DNA from: Streptomyces malaysiensis subsp. samsunensis | GTDB taxonomy: Bacteria; Actinomycetota; Actinomycetes; Streptomycetales; Streptomycetaceae | Assembly (NCBI RefSeq): GCF_024519315.1 | Contig: NZ_JANIIC010000012.1 | Span: forward strand, 1 to 64,000 | Direction: 5' to 3' | DNA length: 64,000 nt | Shown: in pieces, positions 51,357-59,513 of the stretch | How positions within the stretch are numbered: position 1 is the first letter of the stretch | Layout of the letters: the number at the start of each line of letters is the position of its first letter | The notes under the pieces: model-generated | What the model was told of the DNA's origin: nothing | The model's database searches: none | Seen by the model: the letters and a program-made list of their open reading frames with translations, nothing else | Position numbers and translations under genes: made by a program

Positions 51357-52454
51357 TCACGAGAGGGCTTCCTCCAGGCAGGGGTAGTCGGTGTAGCCGC
51401 GGTGGTCGCCGCGGTAGAACGTGGTCTCGTCGGCCTCGGCGAGCGGGGCGCCGAGGCGGAGGCGGTGCACGAGGTCGGGGTTGGAGATGAACAGCGTCCC
51501 GAACGAGAGGATGTCCGCCAGCCCGTCGTCGACCAGGCGCAGTTGCCGGCGGCCGGCGGGCCAGTCGTGGTGGGTCTCGTGCGGATTGAGCATGAACACT
51601 CCTGCCCAGTGCTCCCGCAGTTTCACCGTGAGGTCGCGGTGGCCCGGAAACTCGAATACGTGCAGGTAGGCCAGGTCGCGTGGCAGACCGTCGACCAGGG
51701 TCAGGTAGAGCTCGTGCAGGTCCGGCTCCTCGAGGCCGAACGCGGTGCAGCCGGGGGAGATCCGCAGTGCGAGCCGCTCGGGTCCGATGCGCGCGGCGAC
51801 GGCATCGACGAGGTCGAGCGGGAACCGGACGCGCCCGGCGACGCTGCCGCCGTAGCGGTCGGTGCGGCGATTGGCGTTGCCGGAGAGGAACTGCTGGATG
51901 AGGTAACCGTAGGCTCCATGCAGTTCGACACCGTCGAACCCGGCGTCGATCGCGTTCGCGGCCGCATCGGCGAAGTCGGCGATGGTATCCGCGATGCCCT
52001 GCATGGTCAGGACTTGCGGTATCGGGTACGGCTTGCGCACGGCCGGTTCGCCGCCGTGGACGCGCACGACGCCTTCGGCGGCACACGCGGACGGGGCGAG
52101 CGGGTGCAGCCCGCCGCCGAGGAGTTCGGGGTGGCTGTTACGGCCGGCGTGCATGAGCTGTGTGTAGATCCGGCCGCCCGCATGGTGCACGGCGTCGGTG
52201 ACCGGGTGCCAGGACGCGACCTGCGCCGTGTCGTGCAGGCCGGGGGTGTCGGTGTAGCCCTGGCCGACACGACTGGGCTGGGCGGCTTCGGCGACGATCA
52301 ACCCGGCGGTCGCGCGCTGCCGGTAGTACTCGGCCATGAGAGGGGTCGCTGACAGGCCGTCGCCGTAGGCGCGGCGGCGGGTCAGCGGGGCCATGGCGAC
52401 GCGGTTGGGCAGGGAAAGCGGTCCGATGGTGATCGGGTCGAATGCGTTGGGCAT
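51357..52454 (-). CDS. Old yellow enzyme family alkene reductase (NemA-like)
   Basis: A 365-residue FMN-dependent ene-reductase with a TIM-barrel. Motifs: FDPITIGPLSLPNRVAMAPL followed by TRRRA, QLMHAGRNSHPELLGG, the active-site region FDGVELHGAYGYLIQQFLSG followed by NANRRTDRYGGSVAGRVRFP, and FGTLFISNPDLVHRLRLG. I start at ATG 52454 (MPNAFDP), the normal start for this family. It stands near a divergent cluster of regulators but shares no operon. It may reduce activated alkenes or act in xenobiotic stress. Confidence 0.9.
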   Translation of the reverse strand: MPNAFDPITIGPLSLPNRVAMAPLTRRRAYGDGLSATPLMAEYYRQRATAGLIVAEAAQPSRVGQGYTDTPGLHDTAQVASWHPVTDAVHHAGGRIYTQLMHAGRNSHPELLGGGLHPLAPSACAAEGVVRVHGGEPAVRKPYPIPQVLTMQGIADTIADFADAAANAIDAGFDGVELHGAYGYLIQQFLSGNANRRTDRYGGSVAGRVRFPLDLVDAVAARIGPERLALRISPGCTAFGLEEPDLHELYLTLVDGLPRDLAYLHVFEFPGHRDLTVKLREHWAGVFMLNPHETHHDWPAGRRQLRLVDDGLADILSFGTLFISNPDLVHRLRLGAPLAEADETTFYRGDHRGYTDYPCLEEALS

Positions 52455-52575
52455 CGGGAGTTCTTTCTCGGAGCGAGTATTTTCGTGCCCCGCCACAATC
52501 CCCTCGCGCTGAGCCCCTCGGCAGGAACACCGTCCCAGTGGGCGCTATCCGACACGGAGGGCCTCGTACGCGGCG

Positions 52576-53538
52576 CTATCCGACGATCGGAGACGCCCCC
52601 TTGACCACCCGCATACTCGGCGCGGTCTCCACCGACAGCAGCCCGGGCAATGCCGCCACCGGGCCCGTCAGGTATTCGTACAGCGCCGTGCCAGTGGGGC
52701 ACTGCACGCTCGCGTACAGGTTGGACATACCGGTGGTGGCAGCCGCGAAGCTCACCTGCGGATGCTCCGCCAGCGCCTCACCCGCAGCCGCCAGCTCACC
52801 CGGCGCGACTGTCAGCCACAACCCCGCCGATGTCCACGACCCCAGCAACGCCGGGTCGACATCGACGTCGAAGTACACCACCCCGCCCGAACGCAGCTCC
52901 GCCAGCCGCCGCCGCACAGTCGTCTGCGACCAGCCCGTCGCCCAGGCCAGCGACCGGAACCCCGCCCGCCCGTCCAGCGCGAGCGCCTCCAGCAACGCGT
53001 TGTCCTCCGCCGACAGTTCCACGGGCCCGGTCACGCGTTTCGCCGCCGGCGGCGACAGCTGCGCGCACTGCTCCGCCGTGAGCGGCCCGTTCTTCGTCAG
53101 CGGACTCTCACTTCCACCGAAGAACGGGTGCAGCACGCGGTGCGCACTCACCCCGGTGACCCGGGGCGTGCGGGGCAGGCGAGACAGCACGGTCGACTCC
53201 GCGGCCGACGTGTCCGTCACCGCCTGAACCATGCACAGGACCTCCGCGCCGCCCGAGGCGATCTGCACCCACGACGTCTCCGCCTGCTTCGCCAGCGCTC
53301 GCGCGAGCCCCGCCACCGCCTCCGGTACGCACCGCACCCGCACCAGCCACAACTGCCGCCCCACCGCCTCCGGCCACACCGCACCGACCACCCGAACACC
53401 CGCCTCGTTCCGCAGCCGCGCGTACCGGCGCGCCACTGTCTGGTCCGAAACCCCCAGCACCGCACCGACCAGCGAGAACGCGACCCGCCCATCGATCTGG
53501 AGCGCCTGCAGCAGTCCACGTTCGACCGCGTCCAACAT
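52576..53538 (-). CDS. Lrp/AsnC-family regulator with duplicated domains
   Basis: A 320-residue protein with two AsnC-type units. The first helix-turn-helix is at LLQALQIDGRVAFSLVGAVL followed by GVSDQTVARRYARL, the second near residue 190 (LLEALALDGRAGFRSLAWAT and GWSQTTVRRRLAELRSGGV). Each is followed by a RAM-like effector domain. Length is about twice that of ordinary Lrp. Start ATG 53538. It is codirectional with the old yellow enzyme, 121 bases upstream, and paralogous to the gene at 56526-57593. Confidence 0.88.
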   Translation of the reverse strand: MLDAVERGLLQALQIDGRVAFSLVGAVLGVSDQTVARRYARLRNEAGVRVVGAVWPEAVGRQLWLVRVRCVPEAVAGLARALAKQAETSWVQIASGGAEVLCMVQAVTDTSAAESTVLSRLPRTPRVTGVSAHRVLHPFFGGSESPLTKNGPLTAEQCAQLSPPAAKRVTGPVELSAEDNALLEALALDGRAGFRSLAWATGWSQTTVRRRLAELRSGGVVYFDVDVDPALLGSWTSAGLWLTVAPGELAAAGEALAEHPQVSFAAATTGMSNLYASVQCPTGTALYEYLTGPVAALPGLLSVETAPSMRVVKGASPIVG

Positions 53539-53618
53539 GTGTCCCGTCCTACCGATCCGACTCATCCGGCGCGCTCCGTGTGCGCCCCCGGGATAAGGAG
53601 AACGCACAGACGGGCTCG

Positions 53619-53999
53619 CTACCGTGTCTGACAGTTCAGGTGCGACTGGTCAGCACCGTGTCCGTGGCGGGGGCTGGTCACTTCAACCCCGACTTTTCCG
53701 TAGGTCGTGTCCAACAGCCCCGAGATGCAGAGGTCGTAGTCCGTAAGCGGCGTGACGTCGAACAGTTTCTCCCCCGAGTCGGTTTTCAGGCTCTTCAGCT
53801 TCTTCTGGGATGTCGAGTCCGCAGCGGTACAGACGTCCGTTTTTGGGGGCAGATCCACGTACGAACGCACCTCCTTGGTGTAGAGGGATCCCGTCTTATC
53901 ATCGTTGACCCATACCGTCCCCTCGGTGTCGCCTTTGCGCATGAGCAGGCGCTGCCCGGTGAGGAGGTACGGGCCGGCGAAGGCGACTTCCTTCTCCAT
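53619..53999 (-). CDS. Hypothetical protein, 126 residues
   Basis: An open frame from ATG 53999 with a lower-GC, Lys- and Asp-rich composition unlike its neighbours (LLTGQRLLMRKGDTEGTVWV then NDDKTGSLYTKEV, and LDTTYGKVGVEVTSPR). It has two Cys but no signal peptide, transmembrane segment or known domain. It could be a fragment of a larger exported protein, since only one weak ribosome site precedes it. Function unknown. Confidence 0.5.
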   Translation of the reverse strand: MEKEVAFAGPYLLTGQRLLMRKGDTEGTVWVNDDKTGSLYTKEVRSYVDLPPKTDVCTAADSTSQKKLKSLKTDSGEKLFDVTPLTDYDLCISGLLDTTYGKVGVEVTSPRHGHGADQSHLNCQTR

Positions 54000-54301
54000 A
54001 CTCAGTCCGGGCTGGCCCGCCTTGGTCCCGAGCGGCCGGCCGTGGCCGTGTATTTGTCATCGAGGGACCGGACATGACGGAGCACACTCACGGTTTCCTC
54101 CACAGGGGCTGGAGCCGGGCACCGCCCCGCCGACGGCGGCCGCTCCAGCAGAGATTGAGGGAGATCAGGGGCGCGCGGCGCAACGCGCCGGGACCACTTC
54201 GGGTCCGCGGGACAGGGCCGGACCGGCGTTTTCGGCGCGCCGGATACCGCAGGGCCGTCGCCGGTGGCTCCGGGCGGCGCCCCCACTGCCCCGGAGCAGC
54301 T

Positions 54302-54673
54302 TCACTGCCCGTTCGTGCGCTGTCCGTTCTCGTCGACCGGATACGACACGCATGGGTCCGCCTCCACGACCAGCACCAGGGACTTCGCGAGCGTTTCCTC
54401 CCGGTGGGTGTCCCCGGGGTTCACGAAATAGCAGTCACCGGGTCCCAGCGTGCGTTCGCCCGCACTGTCGGTGTAGCGCATCGCCCCTTCCAGGATGAAC
54501 ACGCTGACCCAGGTGTCGTGCCGGTGCTTCCCGAGGTCGTAGTCCTCGGGAATCCGCCAGAGCTCTGCCGCGGTGCCCTCCCGCCCCTCCCAGAGTCCGC
54601 AGCGTTCCAAGGTGTGCCCGACGGTCTGCGCCGCCCGCCATTTCTCCTGATGCACATGCATGAACTCGGCCAT
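54302..54673 (-). CDS. Cupin-domain protein
   Basis: A 123-residue small beta-barrel protein. Cupin motif 1 is DLGKHRHDTWVSVFILEGAM and motif 2 is LGPGDCYFVNPGDTHREE, with metal-ligand histidines in KHRHD and DTHRE. GAGAGGGA precedes ATG 54673. It is divergent from a TetR gene, with a 14-bp palindrome between them, so it is likely under that regulator's control. It may bind or oxidise a small molecule; the reaction is unknown. Confidence 0.82.
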   Translation of the reverse strand: MAEFMHVHQEKWRAAQTVGHTLERCGLWEGREGTAAELWRIPEDYDLGKHRHDTWVSVFILEGAMRYTDSAGERTLGPGDCYFVNPGDTHREETLAKSLVLVVEADPCVSYPVDENGQRTNGQ

Positions 54674-54735
54674 CTCGTCGTCCCTCTCGCCCCATTCGGC
54701 ACCGTTGCGCGGTTCCCGCTCTACCTGAGGAACCG

Positions 54736-54749
54736 TAATAACGTTATTA
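54736..54749. promoter_or_regulatory. Palindromic operator between cupin and TetR genes
   Basis: TAATAACGTTATTA is a perfect 14-bp palindrome in otherwise GC-rich DNA, midway between the divergent starts at 54673 and 54806. A strong candidate for the TetR-family binding site controlling both genes. Confidence 0.75.
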
Positions 54750-54805
54750 TCGAATGGCAACCCGCCGTGCAGCCGCACTGGCCGCGATGGAAGGAGTTCG
54801 TGCGT

Positions 54806-55426
54806 ATGCCCCCCACCCGTAGCGAGGCCCGGGACCGGAACAGGCAGGCCCTGCTGTCGTCGGCCCGGGATCTCATCGCGTCCGATGGCACAGAGGTCTC
54901 GCTGAGCGCCATCGCGCAGGCCGCCGGGCTCACCACGGGGGCCGTGTACTCCATCTTCGGGAGCCGGCAGAACCTGCTCGTCGAACTCCTCGCCGAGGAT
55001 TTCCACCGGTACCAGGGCGCCCTGGCCGAACTCGCCGATCCCGAGCTGGGCCTGCGGGCCGTGCTCGTCGGGGTCGCCGACGCGTGGCTCACCACCTACG
55101 CGGGTGAGAGCGCCGCACGCTGGTCATTCGAGCTCAACCTGGCTCTGGCGGCGATCCGCGACCCGAAGCTGAAGGCACGGCTGGGGGACCTCAAACTCGG
55201 CGAGATCGCCGATCTCTCCGTCCTGCTCACGCGGCGGGTCCTGCGCGAGGACGCACCGGACCGGCGCACCGGCGAGGCCGAAGCCCGAATCGTGGCCGAA
55301 GCGATCCGTGCCTTGCTCTCCGGCATCGCGTTCCAGTACGCGATGACCGACCAGCGCCCCGAGCGAGCGTTCCTCCGTTCCGCGTGCGAGGCACTGGCCG
55401 CCCTGGCCGACCAGGACACGCCATGA
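54806..55426 (+). CDS. TetR-family transcriptional regulator
   Basis: A 206-residue repressor with the helix-turn-helix at residues 20-55 (ARDLIASDGTEVSLSAIAQA followed by AGLTTGAVYSIFGSRQNLLV). AAGGAG lies nine bases before ATG 54806; a GTG two codons earlier would be too close. Its stop overlaps the start of a small hydrolase remnant, and a full alpha/beta hydrolase follows. The palindrome upstream suggests autoregulation and control of the divergent cupin gene. Confidence 0.88.
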   Translation: MPPTRSEARDRNRQALLSSARDLIASDGTEVSLSAIAQAAGLTTGAVYSIFGSRQNLLVELLAEDFHRYQGALAELADPELGLRAVLVGVADAWLTTYAGESAARWSFELNLALAAIRDPKLKARLGDLKLGEIADLSVLLTRRVLREDAPDRRTGEAEARIVAEAIRALLSGIAFQYAMTDQRPERAFLRSACEALAALADQDTP

Positions 55427-55668
55427 ACCCCGCGTCGGCACAGACACCGACCACGGTCCCGGCGGTCCCGGCGAGGATCGCACCCCCGGCACGGCACAAC
55501 TTCTGTACGCCGCTGCCGCTGTCACGGGAGCTGGCGCACGGCATCCCGAACGCCGGGCTGACCGTCTTCGAGGACGCGGGCGAACTCATCGAGCTGGAGC
55601 GGCCCGCGCGGTTCTTCGCCGAGGTGAACGCCTTCGTCGAGGGGCTGAACGGCCCGGATCAGGGCTGA
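55423..55668 (+). pseudogene. Alpha/beta-hydrolase C-terminal remnant in an open frame
   Basis: 81 codons starting in the TetR stop (ATGA). The second half reads ELAHGIPNAGLTVFEDAGEL followed by IELERPARFFAEVNAFVEGL, which is the C-terminal end of an alpha/beta hydrolase (IP.A.L.V.....H....E.P..F...V..F). The catalytic His is replaced by Glu in this reading, and the core is missing. It may still be translated. Confidence 0.6.
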
Positions 55669-55678
55669 GGCGGGCCGC

Positions 55679-56512
55679 GTGATGAGACTCGACCTGCCCG
55701 ACGCCTCCCTTGTCTACGAGGACTGCGGCGACACCGGCGGGGGCGAGCCGCTGGTGTTCCTGCATGGTTCGCTGTGCGCCGACTGGCTGACGCCCATGGC
55801 CCGCGAGCTGACGGGCTTCCGATGCGTCGTCATCCACCGGGCCGGCTACGGCCGCAGTGAGGACCGCACGAGCGGTGGCGCCGGCGTGCCCGCACAGGCC
55901 GCCCACTGCGCCGCGGTGCTGGAGCGGTGCGGGATACCGCGCGTCCACCTGGTGGGGCACTCCGCCGGGGCGGACGTCGCACTCCACCTGGCCCATGACC
56001 GGCCGGAACTGGTCGCCTCGCTGGTCCTCCTGGAACCCGCGCTGCCCCGGGCGGCGGGCGAGCCCGCGAGCGCGGCGATGCCGAACGCGATCGCCGCGGC
56101 TCGGGCCGGGGCGTGGGAAGCGGCGTTCGACGCCTTCCTCACCTGGGTGTGCGGGCCGGGCGTACGCGGCCTGCTCGCCGACCGGCTCGGCCAGGAAGGG
56201 CTCACAGCGGCTGTCGGCACCAGCCGCCACTTCTTCACCCGGGAGTCCACCGCCTTCGCCGACTGGGATTTCGGCGCGCCGCAGTTCAGCGCCGTGCGGG
56301 CGCCCGTGCTGCTCGTCGTCGGCGGCGGAGGAGACCGGCTCGGCACACCCCACCGGGCGCGGGCGGCGTCCATCGCGGCCCACCTCCCGCACGCCGAGAC
56401 CGTGGTCGTCGACGGCCTCACCCACGCCATGCCGCTGGAGGACCCTGTACGGATGGCGGCCGTCGTCCGCGGGTTCGTCGCCCGTCATCCGCTGACCGGC
56501 TCGGCCGGCTGA
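55679..56512 (+). CDS. Alpha/beta hydrolase
   Basis: A 277-residue hydrolase. The oxyanion region is LVFLHGSLCADW, the nucleophile elbow HLVGHSAGADVALHLA (Ser), and the catalytic His is in VDGLTHAMPLEDP. The GTG at 55679 is used here; an ATG is the next codon. It follows the TetR gene and hydrolase remnant on the same strand with an 10-base gap, so it is probably part of that operon. Substrate unknown. Confidence 0.87.
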   Translation: MMRLDLPDASLVYEDCGDTGGGEPLVFLHGSLCADWLTPMARELTGFRCVVIHRAGYGRSEDRTSGGAGVPAQAAHCAAVLERCGIPRVHLVGHSAGADVALHLAHDRPELVASLVLLEPALPRAAGEPASAAMPNAIAAARAGAWEAAFDAFLTWVCGPGVRGLLADRLGQEGLTAAVGTSRHFFTRESTAFADWDFGAPQFSAVRAPVLLVVGGGGDRLGTPHRARAASIAAHLPHAETVVVDGLTHAMPLEDPVRMAAVVRGFVARHPLTGSAG

Positions 56513-56525
56513 GGCCAGGTCGCCG

Positions 56526-57593
56526 TCACCGCTCTCGGGCGCCGCGCGGAGACCTGGCGCGCGGCGCCGACGGACGGGGAAAGAGGACCACGGCGCCCTT
56601 CACCGGGCGCAGGGCCGGCACCGTTTCGACGTCCCGCACGCCGGGCAGCGCTCCCACCACCGACGTCAGGAACCGCCACAACGCAGGCGTGTCCCGCGTC
56701 GAGACACTCGCGAACAGGTTGCCGGACCCGGTGACCCCCGCCGCGAACGCCACCTCAGGACGCGCGGCGAGAGCGGCGCCCGCCGCGGGCAGCGCGTCGA
56801 TCCCGACGGTGAGCCACAGCAAGGTGCGCACCGGCACGTCGAAAGCGGTGAGCCCGACATCGACGTCGAAGTGCAGCACCCCGCCGGCCCGCAGCTCGCG
56901 CAGTCTGCGGCGCACCGTGCCCGCCGACTCCCCCGTGGCGGCCGTCAACTCGTCGAGCGGGGCCCGCCCATCCGCCCGCAGCACCTCCAGCATGCGGCGG
57001 CTGATCCGATCCATCCGCGGCGGCGGCCCGACCCCGGCCGGGACGTGCCGCGCAAGGCTGGCGGTCTGGCTCTCCGTGAGCGGCCCCCGCTTGGTGAACG
57101 GCTGGCCGGCACCGCCGTAGAAGACGTGCAGCACCTCGTGCGCCCGCACATCGAGGATGTGACGGGTACGCGGCAGCGCCTCGAAGAGCAGCGACTCGAC
57201 ACCGTCGCCGCCGGCCGACGCGACGATCTCCGTCCCGCCCGAGCACAGGCTGATCCAGCTGGTGTCGGCGCGCCTGGCCAGCGCTTCGGCGACCTCCGTC
57301 GCGGCCTCGGGGGCCGCCCGCACACGCAGAACCCACTGGCGCTCGCACAGCACCACCGGATCGGCCAGGGCGAGCACACGCAGACCGAGGACGTCCGACA
57401 GCCGCCCGAACCGCCGCGCCACGGTCTGATCGGACACCCCGAGCACCTCGCCGATGCGCCGGAACGGGGCACGCCCGTCGATCTGTAGGGCGTGGATCAC
57501 CGCCTGGTCGAGCTCGTCCACACCGTCCCGTGTCACACCGGCAACACTAGCCCGCAACTCGTCATCGACTTCCCACGGCTTCGGCCGCGCCAC
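56526..57593 (-). CDS. Lrp/AsnC-family regulator with duplicated domains
   Basis: A 355-residue paralogue of the regulator at 52576. First helix-turn-helix: VIHALQIDGRAPFRRIGEVL followed by GVSDQTVARRFGRL. Second: MLEVLRADGRAPLDELTAAT and GESAGTVRRRLRELRAGGVL. The two proteins share whole phrases (GVSDQTVARR, GVLHFDVDV versus GVVYFDVDV, and VKGA at the end). I start at GTG 57593 because CGGAGG lies six bases upstream. It converges with the alpha/beta hydrolase. Confidence 0.87.
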   Translation of the reverse strand: MARPKPWEVDDELRASVAGVTRDGVDELDQAVIHALQIDGRAPFRRIGEVLGVSDQTVARRFGRLSDVLGLRVLALADPVVLCERQWVLRVRAAPEAATEVAEALARRADTSWISLCSGGTEIVASAGGDGVESLLFEALPRTRHILDVRAHEVLHVFYGGAGQPFTKRGPLTESQTASLARHVPAGVGPPPRMDRISRRMLEVLRADGRAPLDELTAATGESAGTVRRRLRELRAGGVLHFDVDVGLTAFDVPVRTLLWLTVGIDALPAAGAALAARPEVAFAAGVTGSGNLFASVSTRDTPALWRFLTSVVGALPGVRDVETVPALRPVKGAVVLFPRPSAPRARSPRGARER

Positions 57594-57607
57594 TCCACAC
57601 CTCCGGA

Positions 57608-57920
57608 TCAACAGTCGTCGACGCTGAGGGCCGGGACGGGGTCCGGCTTCGGGTCGGGTAATGCGCGGATCAGTCGAAGCAGAGTGTCTTTGCAGGTCGT
57701 GATGGACATGCGTGCGGACAGGCGGGTTCCCGGACGGCCGCCCAGGAACAGCGCCACGTCGGTGAGCAGGGTGGTAGGGAACTGTGTCCGGCGGATGTGG
57801 CGGCGGGTCAGACCCGGTACCTGCTCGGCGAACGTCCGATGGGTGCGGGAGGCGTTCTCGCAGACGAGGCGCCGTACCCGCAGCTTCCGTTCCTCTGCCG
57901 ACACGCTGTCCGGCGCCGGG
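57608..57920 (-). pseudogene. ISL3-family transposase N-terminal fragment
   Basis: The minus strand reads RKLRVRRLVCENASRTHRTF followed by AEQVPGLTRRHIRRTQ, then SITTCKDTLLRLIRALPDPK. This is the zinc-finger and helix-turn-helix part of ISL3 transposases (R..CDNP.C...TF.E..PGL..R..R ... TLLR.VR.LPDP), with the second Cys pair degraded. No catalytic core remains. Confidence 0.7.
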
Positions 57921-58124
57921 GTGTTTCTACCCGGATGAGGAGCGAGGGGCGGCTCCGCTCCCGCCGGTGCGGTGACTCCCCTGCGCCCCGGCGGAATGTG
58001 GACAGCGCTCGATTCGGACGGCTGACGCAGTCTTGCGCACTTTGCCCATGGCACTGCGGCTGCGCCCGACTCATCCTGTCGGCTGCGCAGAGAGGGAGGC
58101 ACCTCGACGGTTCGGTCCGGTTCT

Positions 58125-58826
58125 CTACCAGGGGACCGTTTCGCCGTGGAGGTCCAAGAACTGCAGGCCGGGGGCGCCGGCCTGTGCTTCGAGGACGTCA
58201 ACGACGGCTGGGATGCTCTCCTGGGGAATGAGCGGTGCGCCAGGGCCGCCGAGCTGAGTCTGATTGTGGCCGGGGTCGATGAGCAGCTTGGTCTGTCCGT
58301 CGCCGGCATGGCGGGTGGCGTAACTGCGCATCAGCTGGTTGAGGGCTGCCTTGCTGGCCTTGTAGAGCTCATAGCCGCCCTCGGTATTCCGCGAGATGCT
58401 GCCCTGGTCGGAGGACATGACCGCGACGGTTCCGCCCGGTACGACGAGTCCGCGGAGGGTTTCCAGGGCGCGTAGCGGGCTCAATGCGTTGGTGATCATC
58501 ACCTCGGTGAACATGTCGGTCGAGACTTCGTGGATCGGCAGATTTCCTCGGTCGATCGCGGCGTTGACGAAGAGCAGGTCGAGTCGGCAGTGGTTGGCTT
58601 CCAGACGCTTACGCAGTGCGGCCAGCTGTGCGGGGCTCGTCATCTCCAGGGATTCGACCGTCAGTTGGCCGTTCCAGGCGTCGGCGTGCGCTCGCAGTTC
58701 GCCGCCGCTCTGGCGCGTCGTGGCGCTGACCAGCCAGCCGCGCCGGACGAGCTCGTCGGCAAGGACGAGTCCCAACCCTCGTGAGGCTCCGATGACGAGG
58801 GCCGTGCGGTGGGGGATGGCGGACAT
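58125..58826 (-). CDS. Short-chain dehydrogenase/reductase
   Basis: A 233-residue SDR with the nucleotide motif TALVIGASRGLGLVLADELV near residue 10, NAAI in place of NAG, and the active-site YELYKASKAALNQLM (Tyr/Lys). Catalytic Ser is in GTVAVMSSDQGS. GAGGAGTG precedes ATG 58826. A perfect 20-bp palindrome lies 33 bases upstream. The product resembles C-factor/CsgA-like SDRs, but the substrate is unknown. Confidence 0.88.
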   Translation of the reverse strand: MSAIPHRTALVIGASRGLGLVLADELVRRGWLVSATTRQSGGELRAHADAWNGQLTVESLEMTSPAQLAALRKRLEANHCRLDLLFVNAAIDRGNLPIHEVSTDMFTEVMITNALSPLRALETLRGLVVPGGTVAVMSSDQGSISRNTEGGYELYKASKAALNQLMRSYATRHAGDGQTKLLIDPGHNQTQLGGPGAPLIPQESIPAVVDVLEAQAGAPGLQFLDLHGETVPW

Positions 58827-58858
58827 ACTCACTCCTCTGCGGCGGGTGCGATTTAGAT

Positions 58859-58878
58859 TAGACGCAACGTTGCGTCTA
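58859..58878. promoter_or_regulatory. Perfect 20-bp palindrome, TetR-type operator
   Basis: TAGACGCAACGTTGCGTCTA equals its own reverse complement. It lies between the SDR start (58826, minus) and the TetR remnant start (58919, plus), overlapping likely promoter DNA. Classic arrangement for a TetR-family repressor site. Confidence 0.85.
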
Positions 58879-58918
58879 TACAATGTCGCAGAGACTGCCG
58901 GCGGATAGAGTGTTCGGC

Positions 58919-59022
58919 GTGCCCGCAGCCAGCCCCCGGCCCCACAGGCGCGCTCCGGCAGTCGGCGTAACGAGGTCGCACGTCTCGCTGGGCTCCATGC
59001 CGCAGACGATCTACCGCTGGTG
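58919..59022 (+). pseudogene. TetR-family regulator remnant
   Basis: From GTG 58919 one frame reads PAASPRPHRRAPAV. Another contains RRNEVARLAGL, and a third SMPQTIYRW followed by a stop. Together they resemble the N-terminal part of a TetR helix-turn-helix (R..EV.RLAGVSPQTIYRW), broken by frameshifts and ended after about 34 codons. It would have been the divergent repressor of the SDR. Confidence 0.5.
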
Positions 59023-59074
59023 ACCCTCAAGGCCGGGATCCCCCCGACACACTCATCGAAGACAGCGACGAACG

Positions 59075-59230
59075 CCTTCCCGTGCCGACAGGCAAGCCCA
59101 CGCGGTACTGGTCGCGGTACTGGCTGATGTCGGTGCCCCCGATGGCGTCCATCAGAGCCATGGCTTCTTCGACCTCGGAGTTGGAGAAGCTGACGGCCTT
59201 GGGCGTGATGCCTTCGGCGGAGCGGACCTC
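59075..59230 (-). pseudogene. Possible Ku-protein C-terminal fragment
   Basis: The minus strand reads PKAVSFSNSEVEEAMALMDA followed by IGGTDISQYRDQYRVGL. The pattern of an acidic helix followed by D.S.YRD.Y...L resembles the end of the bacterial Ku core. The preceding residues do not match, and the evidence is thin. It may instead be an unknown fragment. Confidence 0.3.
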
Positions 59231-59513
59231 GTGCCCACCCTGCCCGCCGTACCACGAACTGCCCGCCGTGCCACGGATGAACGCCATCGCCGCACTCACA
59301 GGCTTCGCTTTCTTGAATTTGCCCACCTCACTCGGTGACCCATTCCACGACGCTCTGCATATAGAAAGCGTGAAATTCGAACAGATCGCCTCACGTACAC
59401 GGCGCGCCACCGGCCTACCGGAATGAGGCATTCGACCATCAATTAACGACAAAGAGTAATGGACATTACCCCTTAAGTCGGACAAAACGACACGCTCCGC
59501 ACTCGGAAATCCC
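59231..59513. other. Lower-GC non-coding stretch
   Basis: AT-richer than the rest of the window, especially 59420-59513. No convincing gene. It likely contains the promoter of the tandem regulators that follow. Confidence 0.35.
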
